The notes under the pieces were generated by a model, which worked only from the letters and a program-made list of their open reading frames with translations, was not told the origin of the DNA and made no database searches. Below, one piece after another: positions 1 through 10,067 of a stretch of 64,000 nt of DNA. Both the position numbers and the translations under genes were made by a program. The DNA is taken from assembly GCF_000208865.1 (NCBI RefSeq), contig NC_018390.1, positions 2,218,790 through 2,282,789 on the forward strand, in the 5' to 3' direction. Within the stretch, counting starts at the first letter, position 1. Every line of letters begins with the position of its first letter. Source of the DNA: Neospora caninum Liverpool. Its lineage: Eukaryota > Apicomplexa > Conoidasida > Eucoccidiorida > Sarcocystidae.

Positions 1-1122
1 TTTCTCTGTTTATTTTCATAGCGCAACTGGAGTTCTTCTGGGCCGGCTAGTTCTGTTTTCGACGCTCCGTTGCTGGAAAATCCAAGAGACGAGACGGCGC
101 GCCGCTGTGGACAAATACGGGGGAGGAGACGGGATTTGTGGACCGACACAGATACGCAAAAGCGTATTTACAAAGGGCGTTAAACGCTTACAGAGGCAGG
201 CGTACGTACACGTGGCGAGGAAACGAAGAAAAGGAAGAGGAGAAGTAGTGTGGAAATGCCTTTTTGACCGGAAGGGTGGTAGCGGCTGCTGCTAGTTGAC
301 CTCTTCTACACGCACAGCTCTGAGCAAAGTTCTTTTTTAAAAATTAAGTATTCCTACATATATGTATACGGCTGGAGTTGGGACGAAGAGAGAAAGCGGT
401 TTTCTCTCTGCATTTTTAATTTTGGTTAGTTAGAGTTGCATCTACAGTTGTTGCAGTGTACCTCCAAAGGTGCTTCTCCCCCCGGTATCTGTGCTCGCCT
501 TCGCATTTTAGTGCTTTTTTGCCAGTCGGTTTTCTTCTTCCTAAAACGTTGTCTCTTTTCTTTTTCCCTGTACGCGGGAAAGGCATCGCGCATGCCATAA
601 GCCGGGTGTCCCTGTCAGGTTCCACGAGGAGTCATAGGTCGGCGGAGCGAACTTTCCATCATTTCTCTTCTCCTTTCCCTTTGTTTCTGACTTCGAATTC
701 CTTTTAATCGCTCTCTCCCTTGACAGTGATGCCGTTCTCCTTAGGCTGTCGACATTGGTCGCTTTCTCTCCTCTAGACCGTTTCTGGCTTCTTACCTCCG
801 GTGCGATATCGATCTACCTCTGGGCATTCCAAAAAGATCTGCGTGTTCGTCTTTCTGTCTCGCGCATTCGCCTCTCCCTGTTGCGTCTTCCACGCTGAAC
901 GTCGCCTGACATTTCGGTATTCTCCCGGCCTCTCGCTTTCTGGCTTTCTCTTCGGCGGAATTCTGGCTCGAAGGACACTTCCTCGCCTCTTCTTGTCTCC
1001 TCCCTCGTGAAAGGCCACATCCTCCTTTCCTCTCTCGCCGTCCGCTCCTTTCCTCTCTCGCTTTTGTGTTCCCTTTTCGTGTCTCTTCTGGTTCACATCC
1101 ACTCCTAGTCTGTTGACTTGCG
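1..1122. other. Upstream region and probable 5' leader of the Pol X gene
   Basis: No gene is supported here. From about 420 to 1122 the + strand is strongly pyrimidine-rich (runs of tctctc, ctttcc, ttcttt), the composition seen in front of several other genes in this window, so much of it is probably untranslated leader of the polymerase that starts at 1123. The open frames on the opposite strand are arginine-rich products of that composition. Positions 1-420 contain nothing I recognise. Confidence 0.5.
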
Positions 1123-4100
1123 ATGGCCCTACGGGCGGCTGAGAGCGACAGAGAGAACATCTTCGGGAGAGGAAGGAGAGAAGATGCAGAAAGCCAAGCG
1201 GTCAGAAGCAGCCGGAAAGCAGCCGTCCGCGCGTGGGCGGGAGTCGGACAAGAGAACGAAAATGAAGGAACGAAACCTACGCATGTTAAATCAGACAAAG
1301 ATGACGAAGAGCTGGAAGAGAGAGATGACCGAGCAGACGAGAGAGGAGAACAACGTCAAGAACGAGATAAAGAACGAGAAGAAGACAGAGAAGGGAGGGC
1401 AGAGGCTTCAGATAGCGATGATGGCGTTGAGGTAACGGCCATCGCCATTCCGTTAACAAAGGTTCCCGGAACGGTGTTTGAGAGTCTTGTCCCGTCGCCT
1501 TCTTCGCTGTCTCTCGCAAGGTCGCCGCTCTGTCCGGGTGCGCCCCGCAGGGAAACTGAAGAGCTGCGCATCTATTTCGACGCATGCAAAGCAACGACCG
1601 ATCTGGGAAGGCAGCCCCACGCAGTGGCGAGGAAGCAGCAGCGTGTGGAGGACTCGCATGCACGCGGCGAGGCCGAGAGCGAGGAACAGGATGCAGAGAC
1701 CGAAGGAGAAGGCGCAGCCAAGCCGCGAGAGGCTGGGAAGCGGCACGTGGCCGCGCAGCATGCGGCCGAAGGGAGAACCGATGAGGGAAGAAAGGACGAC
1801 GAAGCAGATCTTGTTCTCCCTTCCGCCTCGGATACGGATGTGGAGGAACTTGAGAAAGAAGGGTGGTGGATTGGTTCTTCTAGAGACCCCGGGAGGGGAT
1901 CTATTCCTGCCTCTTCCCCTGCCTCGCATTCGTGCTCGGCAAGTGCTCCCTCGGCGTCTGCTTCCTCTTCTTTCTCGTCGTCTCGCGCTGCTTCTCACGC
2001 AGCATCTGTCTCCCCGGGCGGCAACGCAGGGGCACCAGAGACAGGCGACCTCACCGACTTTCTCGTGGAACGGTTGCTCTTCCTGTCGAGCAAATACGAG
2101 GAGCACGGCGAAGTGTGGAGGGCGACGGGTTTCCGTATTGCCTCGGGCGTGATTCGCCAGTGCAGCGGCGCAGCCTTCCGAGCCGCCGAGCAGGCGAGAC
2201 GAGCTTCCCAGACACACCGGCGCCAAGGCAGCCATGCGGCTCCATCCTCCCCGGCAACCCAAACGTCGGAGAACACTTCCCCAGGCTCTCCCGCCTCTGC
2301 TGCGTCTGCCACTGCTGCGTCTGCCACTGCTGCGTCTGCCACTGCTGCGTCTGGTTTGTCTCCGCGTGCGCGCCTGCGCCGCGAAGGGATCACGCGTCAG
2401 AACTACGTGCTGCTGAAGCAGGAGCCTGGGATCGGTTCGTCGATTTTCCAGACCATCGACGAGTTGGTTTCGACCGGGACCACCCGCCGGCTGCAGGTGC
2501 TGCTCCACGGCGAGCGCGCGGCTGCCCGCGAGGAGTTGCAGAAAGTCTGGGGCGTCGGATTCCACACTGCGGAGAAGCTGATCGCTTTGGGGGTTCACTC
2601 CGTCGCGGCCCTGCGCAGAGTCGTGGCGCAAGCGGCGTCTCGCGGGGGGCGAAGCGACTCACCGGCCAGTGTACATACACCGCACGCGTCGCCAGAGGAG
2701 GGACTTTCAGAGGCCGCGAAAAAGGCGGAAACAGACGGGGCCGCACCCACGGGACAGACGCTGCTGCACAGCGTGTTTGGCGCGGACCACGTGGACACGT
2801 ACCTGTTGACGGGCGAAACTGGGCGCGGCAGAGGCACGCCGCGAGGTGTACATACACCGCGCCCTGAAGTGCAGAAGACCGTGGCGTCCCCAGGCGCCCG
2901 TTGGGTGCACGGTCCGGCGCGCGCGGGGGTCCGGTTTGCTTCGAGGAGGGCGACCGAGGGCGAGGACGCCGTCGCCGCGAAGAGACAGAACGAGGCCGCC
3001 CGTCTCCTCACCAGGCCGCAGCTCACAGGTCTTAAATACGTCGAGGCCTTCCAGAAGCGAATTCCTAGAGAGGAAGTGGCTGCGGTCGCCGACTTTATTC
3101 GTTCCGAGCTGGGTCTCGAGAAGGCCAACGAGGAGCGGCCAAGCATCCGTCTCCGAAAGCGCGCGAAACGCGAACAGAGAGACGAAGGAACGAAAGGCGA
3201 TAGGGGAGACGCTCAGGAGTCGGCGAAGGACGAGAGAAGAATCGAGGGAGCGTCTGTCGAATCCTGGACGGACGGCCTGCTCATGCTGGACGTGTGCGGC
3301 AGCTATCGACGTGGAAAGGCGGAATGCGGAGATATCGACATTCTCCTTATTCGCCGAGACAATGTCCCCAGGGGGTGTTTGAAGAAGTAGGCGTAGACGA
3401 AGGCGCCGTGCACTTAGATTCGTCTTTCTCTGGATGACGTTCTCAGCCTTTGGTTCTTCATGCCCTCTCGCTTTCTTCCCTCGTTGGCTCTTTCTGCGCG
3501 CGGGGAATGTGTGTTTGTCTCCAATCACTTGTGTCGAAAAAAGGCGCGATCTGTCCTTCGTTTCCCAGCGAGTCTTTATCGGTGCCTCGCCGCGCGCGCC
3601 TCGGCGCCCTCGTCCTTCGCCTTATGCCGGCTCTTCCTTTCCGTCTCTCACGTCCTTCTGCTTCCTGCTACCTTCTCTGTCTCTCTGCCGTCGTTTTATC
3701 TTCAGCGTCATCTCACGTTTGACCTCTTGCGGGCTTCTCGTGGATCACCTACTCCTCAACGCACTGGCGACACCCGCCGACCCAGACGGCCGCGCCAGGC
3801 TCGAACGTGAATCTTCGCCCCTCCGCCGACGCAGCGTCCAGGAGGCAACGCCCGCGGAGAGAAAATTCTCTGAATCCACACTCTCGTCCCGACACTCAGT
3901 CGCCGAGCTGTACTGCGGAGTATGCATCTGGCCTCCCAACCCTTCGGGAGGACAAGCGCGTAAGCGACGAAAGAACAACATGCCAAAGGCGCCAAGGATA
4001 ACGACTGCCCGCACCCCTTGCATCCGCACGTCTGTGGCGTGATACATACATACACATGTATACACATACCTACTTAGACATACACACGCACCTATACATA

Positions 4101-5638
4101 TATATATATATATACTACCCAATGCGCATATAAAAAAATAAATATGTATATACACATGTGTGTGTAGTGTGTGTACCAAGTCATGTGTCTAAACAGCCAT
4201 GTACAAATATGCGCATGCATATGCGTGTACACCTATACATGCTTTCACCTGTCTGTATACATGTACAGGCCTCTGAGAGTGTGCGTATACACACATATAC
4301 GCCTTAATCCATGTCTACATATATAGAATTACGTATAGACGTGTGTACGTCTAGGTAAGTATGTGATATACGTGTATGTATATGCATGCATGTCTATCTA
4401 TCTACATATATGTATAGGCTTGTGTGTGTCTGAGTAGAAATGCGTATATACGTGTATGTATATGCATGTATATATATATATATATACGTATATGAATAAA
4501 CACCTCTCCATATATGCTCGTCTGTATACGTCTAGATGTATGTTTATGTAAAATGTGTAGTGCTTGTTTGTGTATGTACCCATCGCGGGCGTCTCGTATC
4601 CAGGTGTGTGTGTCGTGTAGAAGTCTTTTTTCCAGTGTTTGAGCATGTGTGTGTGGGTTTGCGTCTATGGCGGTATGTCTCTCCCTCGCATGTTCATGTG
4701 ACGCTGACACTGTGTCGCTTTGTGCGTCGCGGCGTCTGCAATCTCTCCACCGTGTGTGGATTTTTCGTCTCCGTCTGTCAGTTTCGTCTCGCGCGGAGTG
4801 TGTCATTACTCGTCTGTTTCTCGCCACTCGCCTGCGGCTTCCAACCGTCGATATCCCCCCGTCCTCTCAGAACCCCTCAGTGGGCGGGTTTGCCGGTGTC
4901 GGCCTCTGCGTGTTGGCCTGGGTTTGCTCATGCTTTAGCTCTTTTCGCGTGCGTTGGAAGGCTGCGGTGCATGCGCGAATTTCTCTCTCGATTTGCGTCG
5001 GACCGGCAGGCGCGTTCGTCGGCCCGCGACTGCCAAGGCGCATTGACATCAAAATATATCCGGCTCGGTGTCGCGCCTACGCGCTGTTGTATTTCACCGG
5101 CTCCGCGCAGTTCAATCGGAGCATGCGTTTGTGGGCAAAGCGCCTGTCTGTCTTGCTCGACGACACTGGCTGCTACCCGCGACTGACCGTCGGCGCTCGT
5201 GCCATGCAAAAACCGGAGATTACAAGCCCGAAGGAGCGTCAGCACGACCTGAGTGACGGCGACTTAAAACGCGAACGGGTGAACAAAGACACCGACAAAG
5301 AGGCGGGGTCCGACAGAGAAAGCGAGGGAGCGCCGGACGCCTTGGAAGACGCAGAAAGACCGAGCAGCGGCGAACGAGAGAGATGGGGAGGAACCGCGGT
5401 TATTGGAGAAGAGCCGGAGGGCCGGGAGGCGGAGGACGCGGTTTACCAGGCTTCAGAGATCCCCATCAGGGGAAAAGGGGGAAACGCCGTCGCAGGACGG
5501 CTGAAGCACTGTGCGACAGAAGAAGAAATTTTCGATCTCCTGGGTCTTCAGTTTGTGCAGCCCAATGACAGAGAAGTATTTGTGCAGCCCAAGGACGTCG
5601 CGAGTCCGTCTTGTCAAAGCAGTGAAGGCAGTGACTAG
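1123..5638 (+). CDS. Family X DNA polymerase (Pol lambda/beta-like), 3 exons
   Basis: Exons 1123-3386, 3706-3959 and 5010-5638; phases 2 and 1 are kept and the product is 1,048 residues. It should fill short gaps in nuclear base-excision or end-joining repair. Residues 1-300 are charged low complexity with no BRCT domain that I can see. The 8-kDa lyase-like region begins near residue 310 (LTDFLVERLLFLSSKYEEHG). A helix-hairpin-helix lies near 475 (VWGVGFHTAEKL). The palm carries GSYRRGKAECGDIDILL with metal ligands D737 and D739, and exon 3 supplies the third, D852 (RRIDIKIYP), followed by LLYFTGSAQFNRSMR, which matches Pol lambda better than Pol beta. The thumb ends with ATEEEIFDLLGL. Long insertions separate these blocks. 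The start is the first ATG in the frame. A tandem duplication covers the stop codon. Family assignment is firm; orthology to Pol lambda rather than Pol beta is inferred. Confidence 0.93.
2296..2353. repeat. 15-nt coding tandem repeat in the Pol X gene
   Basis: The unit actgctgcgtctgcc is repeated about 3.9 times and stays in frame, encoding Ala/Ser/Thr-rich repeats at residues 392-410, in the linker between the lyase domain and the helix-hairpin-helix region. Confidence 0.9.
4040..4640. repeat. TATA/CATA/TGTG microsatellite island in Pol X intron 2
   Basis: Intron 2 (3960-5009) holds about 600 bases of interleaved (TA)n, tacaca, tgtata and gtgtgt repeats, with an uninterrupted (AT)n run at about 4098-4114 and another at about 4469-4486. 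No coding signal is seen in it. Confidence 0.85.
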
Positions 5639-5663
5639 TCAAAGCAGTGAAGGCAGTGACTAG
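5614..5663. repeat. 25-bp perfect tandem duplication spanning the Pol X stop codon
   Basis: Two identical 25-base copies abut, at 5614-5638 and 5639-5663. The first supplies the last codons and the TAG stop of the polymerase; the second lies in the 3' untranslated region. Just upstream, the segments near 5551-5569 and 5578-5595 form a second, imperfect duplication (FVQPND and FVQPKD). Confidence 0.95.
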
Positions 5664-6704
5664 GAGCCGAGAGTAACGCCCGACGGAAGGGAGGCTTCAA
5701 GACACAACCCCAGAACAGAGAGACCACAACCAAACTCGGCCTCTGAGGCTTTTTCCAGAGGGTGGAGCTGCTCCGTCTTTTGTCACCAGTTTTCGCGTCT
5801 GTGCTGGTTGCGGGGATTTAGTGAAGCGTCAAGGTTGTCGCCTTTCCGGCCAAAGGCGTCGTGAGCGTCCGAGAGAGGCCCCCGACAGCAAAACGCCTTT
5901 TCTGGTTATCGCCTTGTCATCGTCTTGCTTCTTTTTAACCGTTTCGTCAAGCTCAGCGCGCTTGCAACCGCGCACGCTGGCAATCGTCAGCAGGGCGATA
6001 TTCCAAAGACACGTTCACCGCCTTATGCCGACGTCTGTCGCCGCTCAGCCCTAAAACTGGCTGTCTACACAAACACGCATGCCGGCACACTTACATATAT
6101 ATACACACACAAATATTTATGCATAGTGTTTGATACGATCCTGCGTACGCGTTTTGAAAACGAGAACTACGGGAGAAGAGGGACGCGTCCACAGATCGAT
6201 CACCTCCGTGATTGCCTTCGACGCATACGCAAGTGTGCCAGGGCTGCTTTCCGTCCGGTCTGCTATCCTTGTGTGGGTATTGTTTTGCTCACACTTTCGC
6301 TCGCGTGGCAAGCAGAAAGACGCACGATTCTTATCTGCGTGGCAAGCCGCTGGAATTCGGTTTCGCTCGGGCGACCCGCTTCCTTGCGCACTTCGCCCAG
6401 CTGTGTAACCGGCGTGCTGTCCTGGGGTGTTCACCTGTCAAGGTGACCGCAGGTGCGTTTCAGCTCTCGCGTGTTTTCGTGAGCGATGCGCCGATTTGAC
6501 GCACTTCTGTGAGGGGCTGAAACGTTTGTTTCAGGTGGGACCTGGCGCGGCAGCCTGATCTGTCCTCTGCCGCGCGATCTCGAACGGCCTTCCGAGATGT
6601 GCAACTCCTTTTTGCGAACCTGCTTGTACCCGGCACATCGCAGGGACGCCTGACGACTCTTCGCGCGCACACCCAAAACAAGACTGCGACGGAAGGGTGG
6701 ATGC

Positions 6705-6739
6705 GCTCTGTATTTATGCTCTGTATTTATGCTCTGTAT
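6705..6739. repeat. 13-nt tandem repeat, about 2.7 copies
   Basis: The unit gctctgtatttat occurs at 6705-6717 and 6718-6730, with a partial third copy to 6739. It is intergenic. Confidence 0.9.
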
Positions 6740-6990
6740 ACTCTATCTCCTGAGCGCTCGATTCCCCGTGTCACCGAAAACGGAAGCACTGAGACCAGCA
6801 CACCGAGACCCGTCAGCTCCGTCCACCAAGGGGTACAAGTGCACCACAAACGCTTAGTTCCTTCGTCGCGCTTTCGGCTAAGCGCGGAAACGCAGCGTCT
6901 CTTGTGGATGCCTGCGCTGGGTATGCAAATGTGTTGCGCACGCGCTGCTGCTGCGCAGTATCGGGGAGGCGCGCGCGTGTGTGTGGCGGG

Positions 6991-7026
6991 GTGTTGTTAG
7001 CCGACGACGTGTTGTTAGGCGACGAC
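6991..7026. repeat. 18-nt tandem duplication
   Basis: Two copies of gtgttgttagNcgacgac lie at 6991-7008 and 7009-7026 and differ at one base (c or g). The location is intergenic, about 630 bases beyond the asparaginase stop codon. Confidence 0.9.
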
Positions 7027-7650
7027 GTGGACACCTTCCGAACGCTCGAGAAACAAAACGGACAGGCGTCACGGCCAGGACGGACAACACTGCGGTCGCG
7101 CTGGACAGCTGCACGCCGCAACGGTAGCCATGTATACAAAGTACAGTCGTGGATATGTACACGCTTTTCTTGGCTAGGATATACTCAACTGCGGATACAC
7201 TCAAATGCAGAATTCCATCTCCCACTGGAATTCTCCGCTTCTTCAGCGGACGAAAAAGTACCACACTGGCATCGATGTACACACAGACGACGGCTGCAGG
7301 ATGCCTCCACATATATATTGTAGGGGAAAAACGCGCATGCGCGAGCGCACTGATCTCTGTATCTCTATAGTGCGACATGCATTTCCCAGAAGCACAATTC
7401 GAAATAAATTATAAGTAAACACGCGTGTAATAAAGATTGAAGCGATTTGACGACAGGGACTGCGTTCGCGGATGGTATCTGCTGGAAAAAACCACTGTCC
7501 CCAATCTCCCTGGGGCGTACCTCACTGAACGTTCGGTACCTGCGCGTCTCTCCTCTCCGGTTTCCGCTCTCTCGTTTGCTGTCTTTATCCGGCGGGGTGA
7601 GTGCGGCGCGCCGCCCGCTGTCTCAGCTACCAGGCGTCTCCCCACCGCGC

Positions 7651-8150
7651 CTAGAACTCGGCGACATCTCTCGCTCGGTGGCGATACAACGTGCACGCCC
7701 CGAGGTTCTGCGAGACGAGCTTCACTTCGTCTCCAACTGGAGAGGCAGATTGGCCAAACAACTCGCGTTTCTCGTCCCGAACGCACTTTCCTCTCTCCCC
7801 CTGAGCCTCCGCCAAATCCAAAACATGGCTTACCCCGCCAACTTTGTTTGGCGACTCCGTCAGTTCGCCGCGAATGTCGGATTCCATCAGATCCTTCAAA
7901 GACGCCCCAGTGTACCCTTTTCCTAGAGACAGAAACAGACACGCAGAGCCGCGCGTGAAGAAAACGGACGGCAGCAAGCACCTCGCTTGGTTTCGGAGAT
8001 CCGCAAAATCGCCGCGGGGTCTCCGCCAAACCTCTCTGTCTGCAGCCAGTCGCGAATTACACGACACGCGGACGCACAGACTCGTGCCCAGCTACATCTC
8101 GTTTTATCGATAAATAGAAGTAAAAATATACACAAATATATATATATATG

Positions 8151-8186
<36 letters not shown>

Positions 8187-10067
8187 TCTGTACATATATA
8201 TATATATATATGCTTATATATACATTTATATAAATATATATACATAGTTACGCGTGCGTGTATACATTCCGATATGTTGACGTGTGTGGTTCTATGTGTG
8301 CGCGTGGAAATGGATGTTCCAGAATTTGAGTTTCGTCTCACCCATGAGGTACGCGAGTTTCGCGACGCAGGCCTCGAGCGTCAAGTCCTTGCCGTTGATG
8401 ACGCCGAGGTTGGATAGCCACACGCCGCTTTCGTACGCGAGGAGGTTTGCAGATCCGCGTCGACACTGCGTGGTTGCGACGATGTTGATTCCGTTTTCGA
8501 TGCCTTCCTTGATGGTTTCGAGGAGCTCTTTGGTGCTCGGGGCAGTGCCGGAGCCGTACAGCTGCAGCACGACGGCGAGCGGTCGCTTCGGCTCTTCGAA
8601 GACTCGGCGCAGCCGGTCGACGGGGAGGAAGGGTGTGATGGGGACGACGGCGACGTTCAAGCAGAACTGCGTGAAGATGCGGAATCCGCGAACGGGCGGT
8701 TTGAGCAGGAGTTCGTCGTGGAGCACGACGTCGACGCCGACGCAGCCGAGGGCGGGGAAGTTGGGCGACTCGAAGGCGTCGATCCGCGAGCAGTCTACTT
8801 TGCTGACGCGCGTGCCGCGGAGGACGCGCGAACCGAAGATCACCACGAGCTCAGTCAGTTGCGAGTAGCCTGCCATCATCATTGAGACCGCGAGGTTCCG
8901 CTTCGCGTCTGTGGAAATGTGCATCATAGGCAGCATGGCCCCGGTCATCACCACCGGCTTTCCGAGGTTCTCGAGCATGAAGGAGAGCGCCGCCGCCGTG
9001 TAGGCCATCGTGTCGGTGCCGTGGAGGACCACGAAGCCGTCGTAGTTCCCGTAGAAATTCAGAATCTGCCGCGCGAGGAGTTGCCACTGCGAAAGGGCCA
9101 TCTCGCTGCTGTCGACCAGAGTGTCCCACTCGAGCACGTCAAAGTACGGCAAGTTCGGGTCGTGCATCTCGGGCAAGTCCTGCAGGCGCTGCGCGAGGCG
9201 CGTCGGCCGCATCGACGAGAGCTCGCCGCCGTAGTCCATGCAGATCGTCCCCCCCGTGATGATGATCAAAATCAGCGGCTTCTTCGGGAGTAACGTCGTC
9301 GTGACGCCCGAAGTCGCCAGCGGCGACGACGACAAAAGCGTCGCGGCCGTCGCGACGCTCGGATCCGTGGTCGGCGCGAACGCGCCAGGCTTCGGAGGCG
9401 CGACGCCTGCCGCCTCGCCAAAGTGTGCAAGGCCGCTCCGGGCATCTGTTCGACCGCCCGACTTCACACTTTCCTCTCCGCCTTCGCTTCCGGGAAGCGG
9501 GATACCTCCTGTGTCCAAACACGCGGCCCCAGCCGCCGAGGCGCCTGCCGGGAGAGACGCCCCGGCGGACCCAGGCTTGGCGATCTCCTGCCCGAGGGAC
9601 AGAACTGCCTGCGGCTCCAACGGGGGGCGAGCCGGCGCGCCTCCAGCTGCAGCTTGCATCGCGTCGGGGTATGCGGAGGTCGGGAGCGACGCTGCCGCCT
9701 CGAGGTCGAGCAGGCTCTGCGTGCTTCCGCGCTTCGACTTGATTTCGTGCATGTCCAGGCGGCAGTCGGTCACCGCCGCGCTGAGGTGTAGCGGCGTGAC
9801 GTCTGCAGAGAGACACACGACGGTGTGGTCATTCACAGTCATCCGCTGGGACATGGAGCCGAAGCTGGAGGGCGTGCGCGGCTGGCGACCGCCTGCCCGA
9901 TGAAAGCTGTTCGGCAACGAAGTTTCCGTGAGGTGCGGCGCGGAGGACGACGCATGCAGAGGGTAGCCAGTCCGCGGGGAACCGGGCGGAGCGCCAGAAG
10001 CGGGCAAAGAGCCTGGCGATGGGTTCTCGCCGCCCGCGGAGGGAGTGACAAACGCCTGAGGATTCAT
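7651..10067 (-). CDS. L-asparaginase, type I-like, with long N-terminal extension, 2 exons
   Basis: Exon 1 is 10067-8342 and exon 2 is 7922-7651. The junction (ATGG|GTGAG ... CTCTAG|GAAAAG) restores LAYLMGKGYTG and gives 665 residues. It hydrolyses L-asparagine to aspartate and ammonia. Catalytic signatures are ITGGTICMDYGGE with Thr274 and VVLHGTDTMAYTA with Thr351 and Asp352, plus DAKRNL with the conserved Lys. VDSSEM after the first block and LMESDIRGELTE at the C-terminus match E. coli-type AnsA (type I). The first 265 or so residues are Ser/Pro/Ala-rich and have no family counterpart. The start is the first ATG in the frame; the frame stays open upstream but only through non-ATG codons. 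No signal peptide is seen, so a cytosolic enzyme is likely. The last 55 or so residues extend beyond the usual end of the family. Confidence 0.93.
8135..8243. repeat. (TA)n microsatellite in the asparaginase intron
   Basis: Long runs of alternating TA with scattered TGCACA interruptions fill much of the only intron (7923-8341). Confidence 0.9.

Larger units (their letters stand above)
5664..7650. other. Convergent intergenic region (Pol X / asparaginase)
   Basis: Both flanking genes end here, so this should hold two 3' untranslated regions. No conserved reading frame is seen. It contains two short tandem repeats, listed separately. Confidence 0.5.

Noticed and set aside
792..1298. 168-codon minus-strand frame in front of the polymerase
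   Set aside because: It is Arg/Ser-rich, lies opposite a pyrimidine-rich leader and the N-terminal polymerase exon, and has no motif; it follows from base composition.
1453..2631. 392-codon minus-strand frame inside polymerase exon 1
   Set aside because: It is antisense to a confirmed exon, very Arg-rich and without family resemblance; a shadow of the real gene.
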